DNA of 42,670 nucleotides. Source: Nocardiopsis chromatogenes YIM 90109 (GTDB taxonomy: Bacteria > Actinomycetota > Actinomycetes > Streptosporangiales > Streptosporangiaceae). Each line of letters opens with the position of its first letter. Position 1 is the first letter of the stretch. Both the position numbers and the translations under genes were made by a program. Shown here piece by piece: positions 7,441-16,399 of the stretch. The stretch lies in assembly GCF_000341185.1 (NCBI RefSeq), contig NZ_ANBH01000141.1:1-42670 (forward strand), in the 5' to 3' direction. The notes below the pieces were generated by a model, which was not told where the DNA came from, made no database searches, and saw nothing but the letters and a program-made list of their open reading frames with translations.

Positions 7441-8927
7441 TACCGGGAGTTCGCTGTGGTCGTTTTGCGGTTTTTGAGCGGGATCATGGCGGCGGTGGCC
7501 TCTGCGGCCTCCCGGGCGACCTCGGGGAAGACGGTCTGGTAGGTGTCCTGGGTGAAGTAGGTGGTGGAGTGGCCGAGTTCGGCTGAGACCACCTTGACGT
7601 CGACCCCGGCGGCCAGGCTGTTGGAGGCGGCGCCGTGGCGCAGCCCGTGCAGCCCGATGGGCGGGAGCCCGGCCTCGTGGCCGATGCGCTGGAACAGGTC
7701 GGTGACCCAGGCCGGGTGCAGGGGCGAGCCGTCGGGGTGGGTGAACACCATCTGCGAGTCGGTCCATGCCTTCCCGGCTTTGAGGTGTTCGCGGCCCTGG
7801 TGCGCGCGCCAGGCCTTGAGGACGTCGACGGTCGTGGCGTCAAGGGTGATGGTGCGCCGTCCCGATTCGCTCTTGGGAGTGGTGGTCAGGGTCTGCCAGC
7901 CGAGCTGGACGACCTGGGAGCGGATGTCGATCTGCCCGTCGGCCAGCCGGACGGCGTCCCATTGAAGCCCGACGGCTTCGCCGCGGCGCAGGCCCTTCAT
8001 CGCGACCAGGTGGAACAGCGCATACAGGCGGTCCCGGCCCGCGCGGTCGAGGAAGTCGGCGGCCTGCTCGGGCGTCCAGACCATCACGGGCGAGGGCACT
8101 TCCCCTGTGGCGTTGTAGCGGGCGACTCGGTCGGGCGTCCAGACCATGGGCTTGACGCGCGGGCACGAGGGCAGTTGCAGGTGGGATGCGGCGTTGACCT
8201 GGACGGGCAGGTCGGGGCGGGCGATCGCGGCGGTCAGGGCCGAGCGCAGGGTGGCGCGGATGCGGTGCTTGGAGGACAGGGACACGGTCCGCTGGCCGCG
8301 CACCGAGGCCCGCACCTTCGGGTCGTCGGATTCGCGGCAGGCGCGGATGTGGGTGTTGTGCTCCTCGATCGCTTCGAACATGGCCTGCAGGTGGCCGACC
8401 TGGAGCTTGTCCAGGCGCACTCGCCCCAGGTGCGGGGTGAGGTAGTTGGTGATGTGGCCGCTGTAGGAGCGGCGGGTGGCCGGGGCCAGGCGGGTCTTGG
8501 TCTCGAGCCACTCGGTGAGCCATTCGGCGACGGTAGGCACCTCCACCCGCAGCGCCGCCCCGGCGGTGGTGCGCTGCTTGACCTCCTCGGTGGTGGGTAG
8601 GTGCTTGCGGGTCTTGAGGGTGTGGCAGATCAGGTTGGCGATCTGCACGGCGGTGTGCTCGTCGTCTTCGGCCAGGGTGAGCAGGGCCTTGGTGTGGTCG
8701 AGCTGTTCGAGGGCCTCCTCCCGGCCGGGCAGGCCGATGCGGCGGGCCTGCCTGCGGGCGCCTTTGTCGGTGCGGGGCAGTTCGAGCTGGAAGCCCCAGG
8801 CGCCGTGGGCCGAGCTCCAGGCGCCCCCGGGGCGCTTGAGGCGCGGGCAGGCGGCGCCCAGGAGTTTGCCGGTGGTGGTGTTGCGGCAGCCGCAGCGTTT
8901 GAAGATCGAGCCTTCGGTTCGGGCCAT
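7440..8927 (-). CDS. int: Tyrosine recombinase/integrase of the element
   Basis: A 495-residue phage-type integrase. The N-terminal part has a zinc-ribbon-like CGCRNTTTGKLLGAACPRL segment (residues about 12-31), found in many actinobacterial element integrases. The SAM-like core-binding domain is around residues 155-270 (VAEWLTEWLETKTRLAPATR). The catalytic domain shows the first Arg in MKGLRRGEAVGLQW, the HxxR box as HGLRHGAA, the second His in ELGHST and the nucleophilic Tyr in FTQDTYQTV. It would catalyse integration and excision between the 61-bp att cores. ATG 8927 overlaps the stop of the excisionase-like gene by one base (TAATG), so the two are translationally coupled. Its position directly inside attL supports its role. 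Confidence 0.95.
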   Translation of the reverse strand: MARTEGSIFKRCGCRNTTTGKLLGAACPRLKRPGGAWSSAHGAWGFQLELPRTDKGARRQARRIGLPGREEALEQLDHTKALLTLAEDDEHTAVQIANLICHTLKTRKHLPTTEEVKQRTTAGAALRVEVPTVAEWLTEWLETKTRLAPATRRSYSGHITNYLTPHLGRVRLDKLQVGHLQAMFEAIEEHNTHIRACRESDDPKVRASVRGQRTVSLSSKHRIRATLRSALTAAIARPDLPVQVNAASHLQLPSCPRVKPMVWTPDRVARYNATGEVPSPVMVWTPEQAADFLDRAGRDRLYALFHLVAMKGLRRGEAVGLQWDAVRLADGQIDIRSQVVQLGWQTLTTTPKSESGRRTITLDATTVDVLKAWRAHQGREHLKAGKAWTDSQMVFTHPDGSPLHPAWVTDLFQRIGHEAGLPPIGLHGLRHGAASNSLAAGVDVKVVSAELGHSTTYFTQDTYQTVFPEVAREAAEATAAMIPLKNRKTTTANSR

Positions 8928-9202
8928 TACTGGTCCTGTTCGTGGTCGGTGGCGGGCGAACCGTGGGCGCAGGGGCCGGGCGGCGGGTAGGCGATGCCGA
9001 GCAGGTGGCAGATGCCGCTGGTGGGGATGCGCCACTTCTTTCCGGCGCGGAAGGCCGGGGCCGGGAAGGTCCCGGTTTCCAGGAGCCGGTAGGCGGTGGT
9101 GCGTCCGATGCCCAGCAGGCGTCCTGCGGTGGCCGCATCGAGCACGGCCGGCAGGTGCCGGGCGTGCTCGGCGGTCAGGCCGCCGGTGGGGTGTTCGGTC
9201 AT
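8927..9202 (-). CDS. xis: Excisionase-like MerR/HTH_17 DNA-binding protein
   Basis: A 91-residue protein with a helix-turn-helix of the excisionase/AlpA type: LDAATAGRLLGIGRTTAYRL (residues about 20-39), then ETGTFPAPAFRAGKKWRIPT, the typical wing that ends in a W-R-I/V pattern. Such proteins sit upstream of actinobacterial integrases, bend DNA at att sites and bias the reaction to excision; some also repress int. The start ATG 9202 follows a GAAAGGGGGACC ribosome site on the minus strand. The stop codon overlaps the integrase start (TAATG), so expression of both is linked. Function is inferred from family and position. Confidence 0.88.
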   Translation of the reverse strand: MTEHPTGGLTAEHARHLPAVLDAATAGRLLGIGRTTAYRLLETGTFPAPAFRAGKKWRIPTSGICHLLGIAYPPPGPCAHGSPATDHEQDQ

Positions 9203-9769
9203 GCTGGTCCCCCTTTCGTGCTGGTCCGGCCCGGGTGTGCGCGTGGTTCGCGGTCCCGCGTGGTGCGGGACCGGGCCCATGGGCGCTCGCCTTGGGGCCG
9301 GAGGGCAAGCGGAGTGGGGGAGGTGGCCAGCTGTTCGGGCGAAGAACCTCGAAGTACGCCTGGTGGGTGTGCGGGTTCGCGGTGTTCTGTCCGACATGGC
9401 TGGCCTGTCCCCGTGGTGGTCCGCTCGCCGTTCGTGCGCTTTCACCTGGGCTATAGAGCCGCGCGGGCGGGGGAGTTGGACACCGCAGCCTCGAAAGAGG
9501 GGCGTCAGAGACCTGCGAACGCGTGGGCGCTGGGAGCGGCGTGCGCGAGGAGATCCCCGGGTGCGCATGTGTTGGAGTCTGTGGCGAAGCGCCTTCTGCG
9601 GTGGGGTCGTCGCCAGCTGCTCTCTGCGATCGTCCTAGTGCGGTCCCAGGGGCGGGATTCGCATTCACCGGTATGGTGACGTTTCGGTTTTTCTCGTCAA
9701 CGAAGAGTGACCCGCCTCGGGGCATGTCCCGGGTCTGCCTACGCCCCTCCCCCCCTCTAAGGAGAGCCG
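9203..9769. other. Intergenic control region between the divergent int/xis and DUF6177 genes
   Basis: No supportable gene. It must contain promoters for both directions. A short inverted repeat TCACC-GGTAT-GGTGA (9665-9679) lies about 90 bases before the DUF6177 start and could be an operator. Frames covering this region on either strand show no family resemblance. Confidence 0.5.
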
Positions 9770-11185
9770 TTGAGCTATGACGTGGTAGCCCTAGTCGCCG
9801 GGAAGCCCGACGAGCGGGCGATCGCCGATGCCCTCGACGACGTGGACCCCGGCCTGTGGCTGTACCGGCACGGTGACACCGCTGTCCTGCAGATCCGCGA
9901 CGGCGACGGTCGCCTCCTGGCCACGCTCGAACCCGGCCAGCATGTGGAGCACGCGGACGCGGTCGTGGGCCTGCTCGGAGAAGAGGTCGTGGCCGGTCTG
10001 CCGGAGCCTTTCTGGTGGGTGGAGACACGCGCCCGCCCCGATGCGCTGGGCCGGGACGTCGCGCACGGGTTCGCCGACGGGCTCGCACTGCGGCTCGGCG
10101 GAGCGGTGTGGACATCGGGGCTGGCTGATTTCGGTCTGTGGGAGGAGCCGGAGCACCCGGCGGTGGAGCGCACCGCGGAGAGGGCGCTCCTGGTCGCGCA
10201 GGACCGGGAAGTGGTGCCGTTCTCGTCCTGGCTCAGCGACGCGGTCGCCACCCACCGGGGCGAGAAGATGATCCAAGTGCTCACCCCGCCCACCGCGCGG
10301 CTCACATATGCGATGCGCACCTTCGCGGCCGGCCCACTGGGACGCTGGGTGGTTCAGGGGCACGACGGCGGGTGCTTCGACGGCCTCACCGGCCTGCCCG
10401 TGTACTGGGATGACGAGTACGGCTTCCGCTCGGCCGAGGAACCTGTCGGGCTCGCGTGGGCGGCGAAGAACCCGGAAGCCGAGCCTGTGCCGGGGTTCCT
10501 TGCGGGTTTCGCTGAGGAGGCCGGGACGCAGTTGGTGATGGAGGCCTCCGTGCTCCACTCCGACCCGTTCGCCGCGGAGCCGGGCCGAGCCGTGGAGATC
10601 ATCGCTGAGCATGTGGCGGAGTCCCCGCCTGTGTCGTGGGGGCCGCACGAGCCCGCCCTCATGGCCTGGGACCGCGAGCGGATGGGCGGGTTCGTCCGTG
10701 AACGCGCGCCCAAGCCCTCGATCCTGTACCTGTCCGGTCCTCTGGGTAAGGGCAGCCCGTTCTCCGGTCAGATCCACGTGGTCCGCCGCGGAAGCAGGGT
10801 CTTGGAGCGGGTGTCGGTGGCCATCGGCTACGCGGGCGAGGACGCAGTGCCCTTCGAGGCGCTGCCCGGCTTGGTGGAGGCTCTGGCGGCGGAAGGCGGG
10901 CTGGAGGCGTTGCGGGTTCGGCGTCTTCCCGGTCGCAGTGACGTGACCTATGTGCCGGTGTGGGCCGGGCCCGCGGTCCCGGTTGGGTTGGCGCTCGGGC
11001 CCGAGCGCCTGCGGCGGATCGGAGCCGACCGCGCCCAAGCGGGGCCGATCCCGGGCACGCTCCTCGGCCACGGCGGAGACCAGGCCGTCTGGTATCCGGT
11101 GATGGCCGAGGCGCAGGCGCCGCTGCGGGCGCTGGATCTGCTGCGCAGGCAGAGCGACTTCCTGGCCGCGGCGTCGGCGAGGTGA
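9770..11185 (+). CDS. DUF6177-like protein, type VII secretion-associated
   Basis: A 471-residue protein starting with a TTG at 9770 behind a good ribosome site (AAGGAGAG). The N-terminus (SYDVVALVAGKPDERAIADA) and the later pattern of FWWVETRARPDAL... and GGAVWTSG match my recollection of actinobacterial DUF6177 proteins, which occur near WXG100/ESX genes. No catalytic motif, signal peptide or membrane segment is visible. It heads a same-strand group with the small gene at 11430, a DUF6507-like WXG-type protein and a polymorphic toxin, so a role in folding, targeting or scaffolding of the secreted toxin is a fair inference. The biochemical role is unknown. The family assignment rests on pattern recognition and should be confirmed by profile search. 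Confidence 0.7.
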   Translation: MSYDVVALVAGKPDERAIADALDDVDPGLWLYRHGDTAVLQIRDGDGRLLATLEPGQHVEHADAVVGLLGEEVVAGLPEPFWWVETRARPDALGRDVAHGFADGLALRLGGAVWTSGLADFGLWEEPEHPAVERTAERALLVAQDREVVPFSSWLSDAVATHRGEKMIQVLTPPTARLTYAMRTFAAGPLGRWVVQGHDGGCFDGLTGLPVYWDDEYGFRSAEEPVGLAWAAKNPEAEPVPGFLAGFAEEAGTQLVMEASVLHSDPFAAEPGRAVEIIAEHVAESPPVSWGPHEPALMAWDRERMGGFVRERAPKPSILYLSGPLGKGSPFSGQIHVVRRGSRVLERVSVAIGYAGEDAVPFEALPGLVEALAAEGGLEALRVRRLPGRSDVTYVPVWAGPAVPVGLALGPERLRRIGADRAQAGPIPGTLLGHGGDQAVWYPVMAEAQAPLRALDLLRRQSDFLAAASAR

Positions 11186-11429
11186 GATGGCCGGTTCCGG
11201 CCCGCGAGGGCTGAACTTTTCCGGCACCGAAACATGGCGCGTACCACTGCCGTTGCCCTGGTCTGTGGTTTCCGCTCGTCACTCCCGGCGCGTGGGCCAT
11301 GGGGCCGCATGCGGTCGGGCCAGTCGGCGAACCGAAACCATTCGCGAAATGTCACCCCCTATGCGCATGCTGCTACAACTGCCCCGCGAACATGTGCGGA
11401 GTGGACGAAACGATCGGGAGGTGCCGCCG

Positions 11430-11750
11430 GTGAAGTTCGAGTGGGTCGATCCTCCAGGGGAGACCGCCGACGCGGAGCCCCGGCCTGCTGTACCCGCCGG
11501 TGACGAGGTGGCGGAAGAGGGTCGGTTCGGTGAGGGGGCACCGGGCGAGCCCGCGGCCCGACCCGTGGGCGAGCGCATGGCCACGACCCTCGACGGTGTA
11601 CGCGCCTCGTTGCACCTGCTCGCGGCCCGGGCCGCCGAGCAGTGCGTGGCCGAGGCAGGCCGCCTGGCCGATGCCGGCACGCCGGTCGCCGCCGAGGCGG
11701 TCTTCCGCCCCGACCGCTTCTCCGCCGCCCCGAGAGGGGAGCGCCGGTGA
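11430..11750 (+). CDS. Small hypothetical protein of the type VII-style cassette
   Basis: A 106-residue protein. GTG 11430 is preferred because GGGAGG lies eight bases upstream and because the translation before it is low in resemblance to protein. The first half is acidic and disordered-looking (WVDPPGETADAEPRPAVPAG); the second half is a predicted helix (TTLDGVRASLHLLAARAAEQ). Its stop overlaps the GTG start of the next gene (GTGA), so the two are coupled. The helical half is similar in size to one arm of WXG100 hairpins, and a partner role for the DUF6507-like protein is possible but unproven. No family recognised. Confidence 0.6.
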   Translation: MKFEWVDPPGETADAEPRPAVPAGDEVAEEGRFGEGAPGEPAARPVGERMATTLDGVRASLHLLAARAAEQCVAEAGRLADAGTPVAAEAVFRPDRFSAAPRGERR

Positions 11751-12082
11751 GCCGGTGGAACATCGACGTCTACGGCGTCTCGGTGGTCCTGACCAATGTC
11801 GGGGACAAGCTCGGTGTCGAGGGCGGAGGGCTCTCCTCCACCATCGACTCGGCGTCAGATGGCATCGAGACGGCGTTGAACAACGCCAAGAGCCCGCCGG
11901 TGGAGGCCGCCCTGGGCGGCTTCTTCGACCACTTCACCGGCGAGACCGACGCCATGTTCATCCGCAGCATGTCCTGCATCCAGGGCGCGAGCGACGCCAC
12001 CCTCGCCTACAACCAGGGCCAGGAGGAGATGGCGGCCCAGGCCCAGCAACAGGCGGGAAGCGGCGAAAACCTCGACCTGTGA
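11747..12082 (+). CDS. DUF6507/WXG100-like small secreted protein
   Basis: A 111-residue helical protein starting at GTG 11747, which overlaps the previous stop codon by 3 bases. It opens SRWNIDVYGVSVVLTNVGDK and ends with AYNQGQEEMAAQAQQQAG, a pattern I associate with actinobacterial DUF6507 proteins, which are WXG100-sized and have the same two-helix design. No signal peptide is present, consistent with export by an ESX-type machine or with a chaperone-like partner role. It lies 29 bases before the large toxin gene. Together they form an effector module without its own secretion apparatus in this window, so export would rely on an ESX system elsewhere in the genome. Confidence 0.7.
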   Translation: MSRWNIDVYGVSVVLTNVGDKLGVEGGGLSSTIDSASDGIETALNNAKSPPVEAALGGFFDHFTGETDAMFIRSMSCIQGASDATLAYNQGQEEMAAQAQQQAGSGENLDL

Positions 12083-12111
12083 CCTGACCCTCCCCCCACG
12101 GAAGGCCCCTG

Positions 12112-14805
12112 GTGAGTTTCGAACCCACCCAGCCCCAGAGCGGCGTGGATCCGAACATGTACACGCTCATCGATCCCGACGCCATCCCCTACCCCCTGAC
12201 CGATGTGGAGTCGCTGGCCTCCGCGGCCGAAACGCTGCGCACCAAGGGGCAGGACCTGCTCGACGGGGCCGAGGACCTGCGCTCGACCTGGAAGGGCTTG
12301 GACGCCCACTACGAGGCGCCGGAGAGCGAAACGCTCTTTTCCAAGATGGACCCGGTGGCGAGTCGGGGCGAGGACCTCCAGAGCGACCTGTCCACCGTCG
12401 CCGACGCGCTTGAAGAGCTGGCCGATGCCGCCAGGACCGCGCGCCGCTCACTCAACAACCTGCGGATCGATGCCCAGGGGCTGTGGAACCGAAACCACGA
12501 CAACGCCTTCTGGTGGCTGACCAAGGACGAGCAGACCGACGAGTGGGCACTGGCGGAGAACATCCGTATCAAGGACGCGGTCAACAGCGCCTGGTCCACC
12601 TTCAACCAGGCCGAGAACGACTGCGCCAACAAGATCTCGGCGATCTACGGCGGCCCCACCTTCGTCTCCCCCGGTGAAGGCGGCGGAAAGAACGAGATCG
12701 TCTACGGGCTGGCCCCGGACGCCGGCGAGCGGGACCTGTCCCTGGAGCACGCCCTGAGCTTCGAGGGCGTCAACAGCACGTTCAACGACGTGACCGCCTG
12801 GGCGGGAAGCTACTTCGACCCCTCCGAGGTGGAGTGGGGCAACGACGCCGGGCAGGCGCTCTGGGACGTGGTGGTCACCGACGCCGTGTGGGGCTCGGTG
12901 GTGGGACTGTACTCCAAGCTGGGGTTCTGGCACCCCACCAGCGGGTGGCGGTTCGACCCTTCGGGGCGCTGGGCGAACTTCAAGGCCGCGTGGAAGGACG
13001 CGGGGCTGGGCGCAGCCGCCCTGGTCGGTATCTACGACGAGCACGGATGGCTGACGGACCCCGGCGAGGGCGGCCGCCAGGGGTGGGATGCCGGGTGGGA
13101 CCGGTGGCTCGACAACCTGGAGGCCAGCAAGAACGAGATCGTGGAGAGCCACACCGCGTGGTCCACTCGCGAGGACGGCACCAGTTACTCCAACACCACA
13201 ATGCTCGCCAGCGGGCTGATGCTGACCGGGGGGCTGCCTCTCAAGGCAGCCAAGATCGTACTCGGAACGGGTGTGGAAGCCCCGAACGGCAGACACTCCT
13301 CCGACTCCCCCGACTCCGAGGAGAGCGAGTCCGACAAGTCCACCGCGCACGGGGGACCGGGGACCAACGGGTGGCCCAGCAGCCCGCTGCCGCAACGCTC
13401 CGAGGGCAGCACTTCGATCACCGAGCGGTTCCAGCACCCGCTCACCGTGCTGCGCGAGTCGATGCTGGACCCCAACCGGCTCCGCCCCGCCCCCTCCGGG
13501 CGGCCGGACACTCCTTCTCCGACGCCTGCGCCCGAGTCCGGCGGCGGCCGACCCTCTCCGCAGCAGGGCGGCACCCAGGACTCCCCGGAGGGCGGAACAC
13601 AGCCCACCCGCCCGGGCGGCGAGGAGCCCAAGGGGAGCCCGGACACGGGCACCACCGAAGCCCCGGGCCGCCCTGGAGGGAAGTCCGGTACGCCCGGCCC
13701 GTCCACGCCCACGGCGGGCGAGTCCCCGCGTGTTGAGGGGAACGACCAGGACAAGAAGCCTGACCAGCACCGCGACGAGGACCAGGAACCGGCAGGCAAG
13801 CCGACCGAGGAGCCGAAGAGCCCCGAACCCGCCGCCGCAGGAGGCGGAAGCGGCGGATCCGACGAGCCCCCGAAGAACCGCACGACCACCGGAGGCGGCG
13901 ACGAAGACGGACCGGAGGAGCCGTCACAAGGAGGCGAAGGACATGAGGGGGCGATTGGCAAGCGAGACGAAGGCGGAGGGCGAAACCAGGAAGGCAGTGG
14001 AGACCAGGCGAGTGATAAAGAAGCAGCAGAAGAAGAAAGGCAGCGCAAGCTCGAACGCCGGGCCGATAAGGCCGACGAGATACTCAGGAAAGCTGGGCTG
14101 TCGGATGCCGAAATTGAGAACCTTAGGGGAGGGTACCCGAGGACGAGCAACGCATGGATGCGGGCTGTAACGGCCCTCGATGAGGGGATGCCGAACAAGG
14201 CGAGAAAAATTTTCGACCCACCTGCGATCAAATTTGCGGCAGAGGGCGCCGAAAATCCTAAAGAGTTTGCCTATAAATACCAGTATGCTCGTGGTGTCTA
14301 TTTGCAGGAGAAGGCTCGCCTGTCCGACGAGGGCGTCGGTAATATCGCGGCGAATGCAGCCCGTGCAACGGTGGATATCGACCTCAAGGCGGAGTTTGAG
14401 GCGGACGTGCGTGAGGTGGAGAATCTTGACCTGGGCGGAGCCGAGGTTGATCCTGGTGTCACCGGCCGATCGCGGGATGAGGACATTCGAAGCCAAGCAG
14501 ATAGTATCCCAATGCAACATGAGTACTCGTCGGCATACCACGCGCGAAAGCACTATCAAGAACTTGTCCCTGGCGAGCAGACCGGAAATCCTGTTCGCGA
14601 CTACTTCCGGAGCGCACAGGAGACTGTCAGGGAGGGAGAGCTCGTTCAGCAAACGACATTTGACAGCGGTGCGGAACGCAGGGTGTATGAACGAGAAGTC
14701 TATGATTCCGATGGTGAAAAACGTCGAATCATGGGAGTAGTGCTTATTGTTGCCCCGGACGGTAAAATTCAGATGAATACATACAATGCAGGAAATATGA
14801 GGTGA
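12112..14805 (+). CDS. Polymorphic toxin with WXG-like N-terminus and exchangeable C-terminal toxin domain
   Basis: An 897-residue protein from GTG 12112. Residues about 20-190 form long amphipathic helices (ESLASAAETLRTKGQDLLDG; LRIDAQGLWNRNHDNAFWW), as in WXG/LXG effectors. Residues 190-410 are a globular region; about 425-640 is a Pro/Gly/Glu-rich linker. The last 220 residues hold the toxin domain, with a conserved-looking cluster SSAYHARKHYQELVPGEQTG, RDYFRSAQETVREG and final VLIVAPDGKIQMNTYN. The HAxKH plus late beta-strand pattern resembles RNase toxins of the BECR fold, but I cannot name the family. From about base 13950 the base composition falls well below that of the N-terminal part, marking the swapped C-terminal module. 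The stop overlaps the immunity gene region. Confidence 0.82.
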   Translation: MSFEPTQPQSGVDPNMYTLIDPDAIPYPLTDVESLASAAETLRTKGQDLLDGAEDLRSTWKGLDAHYEAPESETLFSKMDPVASRGEDLQSDLSTVADALEELADAARTARRSLNNLRIDAQGLWNRNHDNAFWWLTKDEQTDEWALAENIRIKDAVNSAWSTFNQAENDCANKISAIYGGPTFVSPGEGGGKNEIVYGLAPDAGERDLSLEHALSFEGVNSTFNDVTAWAGSYFDPSEVEWGNDAGQALWDVVVTDAVWGSVVGLYSKLGFWHPTSGWRFDPSGRWANFKAAWKDAGLGAAALVGIYDEHGWLTDPGEGGRQGWDAGWDRWLDNLEASKNEIVESHTAWSTREDGTSYSNTTMLASGLMLTGGLPLKAAKIVLGTGVEAPNGRHSSDSPDSEESESDKSTAHGGPGTNGWPSSPLPQRSEGSTSITERFQHPLTVLRESMLDPNRLRPAPSGRPDTPSPTPAPESGGGRPSPQQGGTQDSPEGGTQPTRPGGEEPKGSPDTGTTEAPGRPGGKSGTPGPSTPTAGESPRVEGNDQDKKPDQHRDEDQEPAGKPTEEPKSPEPAAAGGGSGGSDEPPKNRTTTGGGDEDGPEEPSQGGEGHEGAIGKRDEGGGRNQEGSGDQASDKEAAEEERQRKLERRADKADEILRKAGLSDAEIENLRGGYPRTSNAWMRAVTALDEGMPNKARKIFDPPAIKFAAEGAENPKEFAYKYQYARGVYLQEKARLSDEGVGNIAANAARATVDIDLKAEFEADVREVENLDLGGAEVDPGVTGRSRDEDIRSQADSIPMQHEYSSAYHARKHYQELVPGEQTGNPVRDYFRSAQETVREGELVQQTTFDSGAERRVYEREVYDSDGEKRRIMGVVLIVAPDGKIQMNTYNAGNMR

Positions 14806-14810
14806 GTTGG

Positions 14811-15341
14811 ATGGGGGATGGAGGTAAAAACGCGGTGTCGGAGTCGGCTGATCGAGTCATATGGCTCTTGGATAAGGGGGCGTCCTCGGGGTTCTCGTCG
14901 CTCGACTGGCGCTATAGTCCTCTGGAAGAGATCATGCAGATCCGGGAGTCGGGAGGACTAACGGGGGAGCAGTACGAAGAATTTCGGCGCCAGGTTAATT
15001 CACTAGTCACGAAAGGGCAAAACCCTGTCCTATTGAGGAGATATATACTGGAATGTTCAAATCTATTCGAAGAGGCGCCATCAAACGGGGCTTGGTGGGC
15101 ATGCTGGAAAAGAAGTGCAATTCAATTCTTTAATGATGAATATATTTCTCTCGATAGTGTACTTCCCGGGCTCGCTGAAGGTGATCTAGCCGACATCGAT
15201 GATGTGATTGAGGACATCATGGATCTGTCTCCACTGCTCGACTCTGCGGATATACCGGACTGGGTGCCAGCGTCGCATTCCTGGTGGTGGCGTCTATCTG
15301 ACGGCGGAGCTTACATTCCGGATCTCATCGAAGGGGGCTAG
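14811..15341 (+). CDS. Probable immunity protein to the upstream toxin
   Basis: A 176-residue acidic protein directly after the toxin. ATG 14811 is preferred since GAGGTGA lies six bases upstream; GTG 14802, overlapping the toxin stop, is an in-frame alternative adding three residues. It is rich in Asp/Glu and Trp (DDVIEDIMDLSPLLDSADIP; SHSWWWRLSDGG), without signal peptide or membrane segment, and shares the low GC of the toxin domain. Acidic partner proteins placed immediately 3' of a polymorphic toxin are normally its cognate cytoplasmic inhibitor. I do not recognise the immunity family, so the call rests on position, size, charge and shared composition. Confidence 0.72.
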   Translation: MGDGGKNAVSESADRVIWLLDKGASSGFSSLDWRYSPLEEIMQIRESGGLTGEQYEEFRRQVNSLVTKGQNPVLLRRYILECSNLFEEAPSNGAWWACWKRSAIQFFNDEYISLDSVLPGLAEGDLADIDDVIEDIMDLSPLLDSADIPDWVPASHSWWWRLSDGGAYIPDLIEGG

Positions 15342-15949
15342 AAATCGGTACCCCGGACCCCTCGATTACCTCTCGAGAGTGACCATGTCCCTTACGCCAG
15401 GCCGGGACCTCGGGCGGGAGGGAGGTAGCGTCGTCTGGTACGTGACCGCTCATCGTCCTTCCCTCCTCCCCGGCTCAGACGCGCATCAGTCGAGGCGGCC
15501 TCGGATGAGCCGCCCGGACAGTGTGTGGCCAAAGCTTACAGGTAGAGACGAAGCTTGCAGCAGATATTCTGATAACCCCCCTTACCGGAAATCGCAAGTG
15601 GTGTACATGGGTTCGCCATGACCAGCCACCACATGAGGCTGGTCGCTGTGCCTCCGTATGCTGCTCCCCGCCATGTCCATGCAGGTCCGTCTCCTCATCG
15701 AGGTTCTCGAGGTACTCCTCCGCCTGGTCTTGAAGGTTCTCGTCGAGGTGCGGGTCCATCGGTGGTGATCGCGCCGCGCACGGCGGCACCGGGCCACGGG
15801 AGGGGCGTCCATGCCGACCACCACCGCCACCGAGACCGTTCAGGGCACACTGGGCCGCTGGGGCTGGTGCGACCCCGCCCGCGCGGATCGACTGGCCCCG
15901 CGAGGGCGTTCGGCAGCCGCCGACACCCCACCGCGGCGCCCCTGCAGGG
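15342..15949. other. Intergenic region with a terminator-like repeat and gene debris
   Basis: About 15412-15474 has an imperfect inverted repeat (CGGGCGGGAGGGAGG against CCTTCCCTCCTCCCCGG) that could terminate the toxin-immunity transcript. The rest holds only short frames. A plus-strand ATG at 15811 opens 50 codons that fuse in another frame to the small gene at 15950, suggesting that the latter has lost its original N-terminus by a frameshift. Confidence 0.4.
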
Positions 15950-16249
15950 GTGCCCGCGCCCCGGGCAGGCCACCAGCCCCAGGACGGGTACCAGGGCGCT
16001 GCTGCGGCGCAGGCGCTGTTCGCGGCCGTGCAGGCGGCGGGGGTCCACCGGGTGTTCGGGTCGGCGGACGCGCGGGTGTCGGTGGTCTCGCTGCCGGGTG
16101 GAATCACCGTGTGGGTGCGCGGCGGCGCGTTCTTCTGGCGCGGCGCCGACGGCGCCCAGCGCACCCACTGGTGGGCGGATGCGCAGGGAGCGGCCCGGCG
16201 GCTGGTGGACGAGCTGGCCGCCCTGCTGCGGGCACCCACGGCGGCCTGA
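15950..16249 (+). CDS. Small conserved-looking hypothetical protein, possibly N-terminally damaged
   Basis: A 99-residue frame. The core ALFAAVQAAGVHRVFGSADA, VSVVSLPGGITVWVRGGAFF and the end THWWADAQGAARRLVDELAA have the alternating strand/helix look of a small family common in actinobacterial plasmids and integrative elements, though I know no function for it. The GTG at 15950 lacks a good ribosome site and the frame stays open upstream, so the true start is uncertain or lost. No catalytic residues or membrane segments are visible. Confidence 0.45.
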   Translation: MPAPRAGHQPQDGYQGAAAAQALFAAVQAAGVHRVFGSADARVSVVSLPGGITVWVRGGAFFWRGADGAQRTHWWADAQGAARRLVDELAALLRAPTAA

Positions 16250-16399
16250 CGCCCCGCGTTCCGAGCGGCGGTGCGGAATTTTCCGCGGTCCACGCAGTGA
16301 TGGCGCCGTGAACACCCCGGAGTGTGACGGGACGGGCAGACGCCCGCGTCTTCGGAGGGGGTGATCTGCCGGTCAGACCATACTCACGGCGTCATCGCG

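Noticed and set aside
15475-15759. Minus-strand short frame with acidic start and Cys/Trp/His-rich end, resembling a RiPP precursor
   Set aside because: No ribosome binding site before its ATG, no modifying enzyme or transporter nearby, and it runs through intergenic debris.
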